Source of the DNA: Treponemataceae bacterium
GTDB lineage: Bacteria; Spirochaetota; Spirochaetia; Treponematales; Treponemataceae
Assembly: GCA_024402435.1 (NCBI GenBank)
Contig: JAKSTU010000017.1
Coordinates: 1 to 45,784 of the forward strand
Length of the DNA stretch: 45,784 nucleotides
Reading direction: 5' to 3'
Shown here in pieces: positions 42,408 through 45,784 of the stretch; position 1 is the first letter of the stretch; every line of letters starts with the position of its first letter. The translations under genes and the position numbers were made by a program. Under the pieces are notes generated by a model. It saw only the letters and a program-made list of their open reading frames with translations, ran no database searches and was not told where the DNA came from.

Positions 42408-45400
42408 TTAAAACCGGTTGACTTTCGGCCTTGAATAAGCAGAAGTTGTAGAATCCCGTCTTTTTGAAGAAGATTTTCGGGCTTCAGTTTTTTTCTTAGA
42501 AGAATCATTTCCGACTGTTTTTGCGGGTGCAGGGGAAAGCCCTTTTCTCTCAGTCACATAGTATAGAATCGGAATGATGAATAATGTAATTATTGTAGAA
42601 GTAATCAAACCGCCTGCAATTGCCTGTCCCAATGGAGCATAAATTTCAGCACCTTCACCGCTTGCAATTGCCATAGGTACAACACCCAGCATTGTTGTAA
42701 GAGTTGTCATGAAAATCGGCCTTATTCGGCTGGAAGATCCTGTTGCAATATCTGCAGCCAAAGTTCTCCAGTTTTCCTGATTTTCGGGAGTTTGCCTTTC
42801 TTTTCTTTGCTTTCTCAAAAGATTGATGTAGTCAATCAGGATGATACCGTTGTTTACAACTACACCCGCCAAGGCAATTACGCCCAACAAAGAAAGCATA
42901 CTGATTGTTGAGCCGAAAACAAGAAGGCTTGCAATGACACCGATAAGACAAAAAGGAATCGCTGCCATAACAAGAAGTGGCTGGCGGAATTTTTCAAACT
43001 GAAGAACCATGACTGTGTAGACAAGGAAAACAGCTATTGCCAAAGCTTGGATCATGGGAGGCAATGAATCGCCCAAAAGTTCCATCATACCGCCGGTTTT
43101 GCTTTCTACACCTTGTGGCAGCGGATTCTGCGCAAGATAAGAGTTCATACGTGAGTTTACGGATGACGCATCCTCGCTGACCAAGGTTGCTGACACTGTG
43201 ATTGTTTTGCGGCGGTCCGTATGGTTTATCTGTGAAATACTTTTTTTTACGTTGATATCTGACAAAGATGCAAAGGAAACTTTTGTCCCTGCCATGGAAA
43301 GTACGGAAATGTCAGCGATTGTATCTTTTGTGACAGGTTTTTCCGTTATGTCAGAATAAAGCCGGATTGCATAGCGGGTGTCATCTGCTTCATTGCGGAA
43401 CCTGCCGCAGTCAATTCCATTGAAAAGAATGTTTGAGATAACACCGGCTTCATAACTGGTAATGCCCAATGAACTCATGTAGTCCTGTGACATGTCAATA
43501 ATCATGGTGGCAGAATCGAAATTGGTGTCCAAAGCAGTTACAACAACATCCGGATCCTCTTTAAGCCGCTCTTGGATGCGGACTGCTGTTTCATAAAGCA
43601 AATCCATGTCTTCACTGACCAAAGTCAGACCGTAGCCACCACCGCCGGAGACATAGCCGACCAGTTTGTCAAAGCCACCATTGGAAACTGTAACATCGCA
43701 ATCAATCAAGCCTTCTGAAAGCTTTGTCTGCATCAGAAGAATTATGTCATGAATGTCTCTCTTTCGTTGGGCAACGGGTACAAGAACTACATGCATGTAA
43801 GAAGCGTTTGGTGTAGAACTTGACATCAATGATCCGTATTGAACTCCGGTATAAACTGCGGTGCTTTGGACTTCCGGAACATTTTCCATAAGGATTCTGT
43901 AGGCCTGCCGTGTTTTTGCATCAGTTTCATCCAATGTCTGTCCCACGGGCATATCAAGTGCAATAAAAAAGTCACTGTTGTCGGTGGAAGGAATAAAAGC
44001 CATTCCCAGGCCACCTGTAATGAACAAAGAAAAAAGCAGAATCAGAATGGCAACAAGAAGAACAAACTTCCAGGATTTCAGGCTCCAAACCAGAGCTTTC
44101 CGGTAATAAATCTCGATTTTTTCGATTAAACGGTTGAATTTTGTTGTTTTCTGTTTCTTCTCGGAAAATTCCGGTTTTAGGATAAAACTCATCAGGAAAG
44201 GAACAACGGTAACAGAAACAAGAAAAGAAGCGCAAAGTGAAAAAATCAGTGTCAAAGAAACATCTTTCAAAATCATTCCGACAATTCCTGACACCATTGA
44301 AATTGGAAGAAAAACAACAACTGTCGTTGCAGTACTTGCAAAAATTGCTCCGCCAACTTCACCTGATCCGAGAAAAATGGCCTGATTTCTTGAATATAAT
44401 AGTTTTCCGTCAGGAGAACGTTCTGTATAGTGCCTGTAGACTTGTTCAAGAATAACGATTGAACCGTCAACAATCATTCCCAATGCAACAACAAGCCCTG
44501 AAAGACTCATAAGGTTGACCGTAATTCCTGCAATTTTCATTCCGATAAAGGTGAACAGAATTGACAATGGAATGGATATTCCGATAATCAAAGTTGTGCG
44601 CCAGTTGTTTAGGAAAAGAAAAATAACAAGAATTGCAATAATGACACCTGAAATCCCTGATGAAACAACAGTTCGTAAGGAAGCTCCGACAGTGCGGCTG
44701 TCATCGCTTATAATGTCAAAACGCAATGCACCGTCGGTTTCTTTTTCTGCCTGAGCCAGGACTTTTTTGATTTTGTTGCAGACTGACAAAGTGTTACCGT
44801 CAAGACGTTTTGAAACGCTTACAAGAATCAGTGGATTTTCACCGTCTGTCATGTAAGATTCTTCTTTCGGGTAGGAGAGAGTTACATCTGCAATGTCTCC
44901 CAAATGAACAACAACATTGTCTTTGCCTGCACCTACCGGCAGTGCTTTCATGTCTTCAAGTGAATTGAATGAACCTGAGTAACGGATGTCAATGTTTGAC
45001 TGTTCAAATGTTGCACTTCCCGAAGGCAGGCTAACGTTCCCATAATTCAGAATCTGATAAACCTGTGTAACGGAAATTCCTTTTGCATTCAAATCCTGAA
45101 GATGAAGTTTCACATCCGCTCTCAGTTCTTTGCCTCCTGACAAAGAAACGCTTGAAACACCGGATATGGAAGTAATCCTCGGGGTCAAAGTTTTGTTGAT
45201 GTATTCAGTTATGCGACCTGTATCTTTACCGCCCAAAACTGAAAAAGTAAAAATCGGAAGCATTGTTGCACCGCCGACCAGAGCAGAAGGTGTGCCTGCC
45301 AAACCTTCCGGAAGATCCGGCATCAGTTGTGAAATCCTGTTGCGGACTTCTGGCAGCTGGTCGTATGGGTCGGCTCCATCCTGGAAAGTAATGGTTACCA

Positions 45401-45668
45401 TACAAACCGAGTTTTTGGACACACTGCTGATTGATTTGAAATTGGGCAATGTTACGAAATCAGATTCCATGACAGACGCGATATCCTGCTCAACATCTTC
45501 TGCGTTTGCCCCCGGATAAACCGAAACAACGATTACAGAAGGCATGGAGATATCTGACATGAATTCCACGTTTGTTGTTGAAACTGAAAAAATACCGAAT
45601 GCAATGAGCACGATCAGAAGCATTGATATGACAGCCGGGTGTTTTACGGAGAATTCAGACAGTTTCAC
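42408..45668 (-). CDS. RND-family efflux pump subunit (AcrB/MexB-like)
   Basis: The 1086-residue inner-membrane pump has about 12 transmembrane segments with two large periplasmic loops. It begins MKLSEFSVKHPAVISMLL. TM4 carries GLVVALGMIVDGSIVILE, with one Asp where classical AcrB has a DD pair, closer to the SwrC/HAE-2-like forms. The C-terminal tail of about 50 residues is Lys/Ser/Arg-rich and unusual. GTG 45668 overlaps the upstream gene stop (GTGA), so coupling is expected. Substrates are unknown. Confidence 0.93.
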   Translation of the reverse strand: MKLSEFSVKHPAVISMLLIVLIAFGIFSVSTTNVEFMSDISMPSVIVVSVYPGANAEDVEQDIASVMESDFVTLPNFKSISSVSKNSVCMVTITFQDGADPYDQLPEVRNRISQLMPDLPEGLAGTPSALVGGATMLPIFTFSVLGGKDTGRITEYINKTLTPRITSISGVSSVSLSGGKELRADVKLHLQDLNAKGISVTQVYQILNYGNVSLPSGSATFEQSNIDIRYSGSFNSLEDMKALPVGAGKDNVVVHLGDIADVTLSYPKEESYMTDGENPLILVSVSKRLDGNTLSVCNKIKKVLAQAEKETDGALRFDIISDDSRTVGASLRTVVSSGISGVIIAILVIFLFLNNWRTTLIIGISIPLSILFTFIGMKIAGITVNLMSLSGLVVALGMIVDGSIVILEQVYRHYTERSPDGKLLYSRNQAIFLGSGEVGGAIFASTATTVVVFLPISMVSGIVGMILKDVSLTLIFSLCASFLVSVTVVPFLMSFILKPEFSEKKQKTTKFNRLIEKIEIYYRKALVWSLKSWKFVLLVAILILLFSLFITGGLGMAFIPSTDNSDFFIALDMPVGQTLDETDAKTRQAYRILMENVPEVQSTAVYTGVQYGSLMSSSTPNASYMHVVLVPVAQRKRDIHDIILLMQTKLSEGLIDCDVTVSNGGFDKLVGYVSGGGGYGLTLVSEDMDLLYETAVRIQERLKEDPDVVVTALDTNFDSATMIIDMSQDYMSSLGITSYEAGVISNILFNGIDCGRFRNEADDTRYAIRLYSDITEKPVTKDTIADISVLSMAGTKVSFASLSDINVKKSISQINHTDRRKTITVSATLVSEDASSVNSRMNSYLAQNPLPQGVESKTGGMMELLGDSLPPMIQALAIAVFLVYTVMVLQFEKFRQPLLVMAAIPFCLIGVIASLLVFGSTISMLSLLGVIALAGVVVNNGIILIDYINLLRKQRKERQTPENQENWRTLAADIATGSSSRIRPIFMTTLTTMLGVVPMAIASGEGAEIYAPLGQAIAGGLITSTIITLFIIPILYYVTERKGLSPAPAKTVGNDSSKKKTEARKSSSKRRDSTTSAYSRPKVNRF

Positions 45669-45784
45669 GGTACATAAACCTTTGTTTCGACAACATTTAC
45701 TTTTTGTCCGTCAAAAACAGAATTCTGTCCGTCGGATATGAAATAATAATTCGCATAATCTTCAGGGACAATAAAAGAGTTCTG
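45665..45784 (-). CDS. C-terminal fragment of the upstream gene, probably the membrane-fusion adaptor
   Basis: Thirty-nine C-terminal residues (ending KVNVVETKVYVP) and a stop are visible; the rest lies beyond the window edge. The tail is short and beta-like. Its position just before an RND pump, with GTGA overlap, is where a periplasmic adaptor (HlyD/AcrA type) is normally encoded. The identity is inferred mostly from context. Confidence 0.45.
   Translation of the reverse strand, partial: QNSFIVPEDYANYYFISDGQNSVFDGQKVNVVETKVYVP

Overview
The window looks like chromosomal DNA of a host-associated or gut/rumen-type Treponema (Spirochaetota). The main reasons are two FlaB-type flagellins of about 286 residues, a spirochete-style flagellar gene order, carbohydrate uptake systems driven by AraC-type regulators, and AT-leaning coding DNA with dispersed GTCATCCTGAG-type repeats. 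The genus is an inference. No rRNA gene, insertion sequence or phage gene was seen.

Layout. (1) 1-9.7 kb is a pectin/hexuronate island. It holds the 3' part of a GH112 galactoside phosphorylase, a convergent uxaB-uxaA-uxaC operon for galacturonate breakdown, and a divergent 1043-residue regulator that fuses a LacI-type sugar-binding domain, a histidine-kinase-like core without its histidine, a receiver-like remnant and an AraC DNA-binding domain. (2) 9.7-14.0 kb is a forward flagellar operon flgN-flgK-flgL-fliW-csrA with a sigma-28-like promoter. (3) 14.05-21.9 kb is a reverse run, read flaB, flaB, flaG, fliD, hypothetical, PilZ protein, hypothetical, tsaE, tsaB. Both flagellin leaders carry a hairpin presenting GGA in its loop plus a second GGA in the Shine-Dalgarno, as expected for CsrA control, and csrA/fliW lie about 7 kb away. 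(4) 22-28.8 kb is housekeeping and regulation: a methyltransferase, RdgB, a divergent sigma-factor-like protein behind a perfect sigma-54 promoter motif, a 640-base repeat-rich gap, an NrnA-like phosphoesterase, an M24 peptidase, a small exported protein, argF and tRNA-Met. (5) 28.8-37.1 kb is an oligosaccharide system: a CUT1 ABC importer without its own ATPase, a cytoplasmic six-hairpin glycosidase, and a divergent YesM/YesN-type two-component pair. (6) 37.1-39.6 kb holds serS and an AI-2E family membrane protein. (7) 39.7-45.8 kb is a reverse efflux operon: adaptor (edge fragment), RND pump, lipoprotein, TolC-like channel.

How the parts work together. The first island can turn pectin fragments into galactose-1-phosphate plus a free sugar, and galacturonate into 2-keto-3-deoxygluconate. 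The 29-37 kb block imports and cleaves another oligosaccharide under two-component control. The flagellar blocks contain both the regulated flagellins and the CsrA/FliW pair that should regulate them.

The most unusual signals are: the twin CsrA-type leaders; a sigma-54 motif driving a sigma-like gene; the fused pseudo-kinase regulator; and several genes where a -10 box lies only 6-9 bases before an ATG with no Shine-Dalgarno, suggesting leaderless transcripts.
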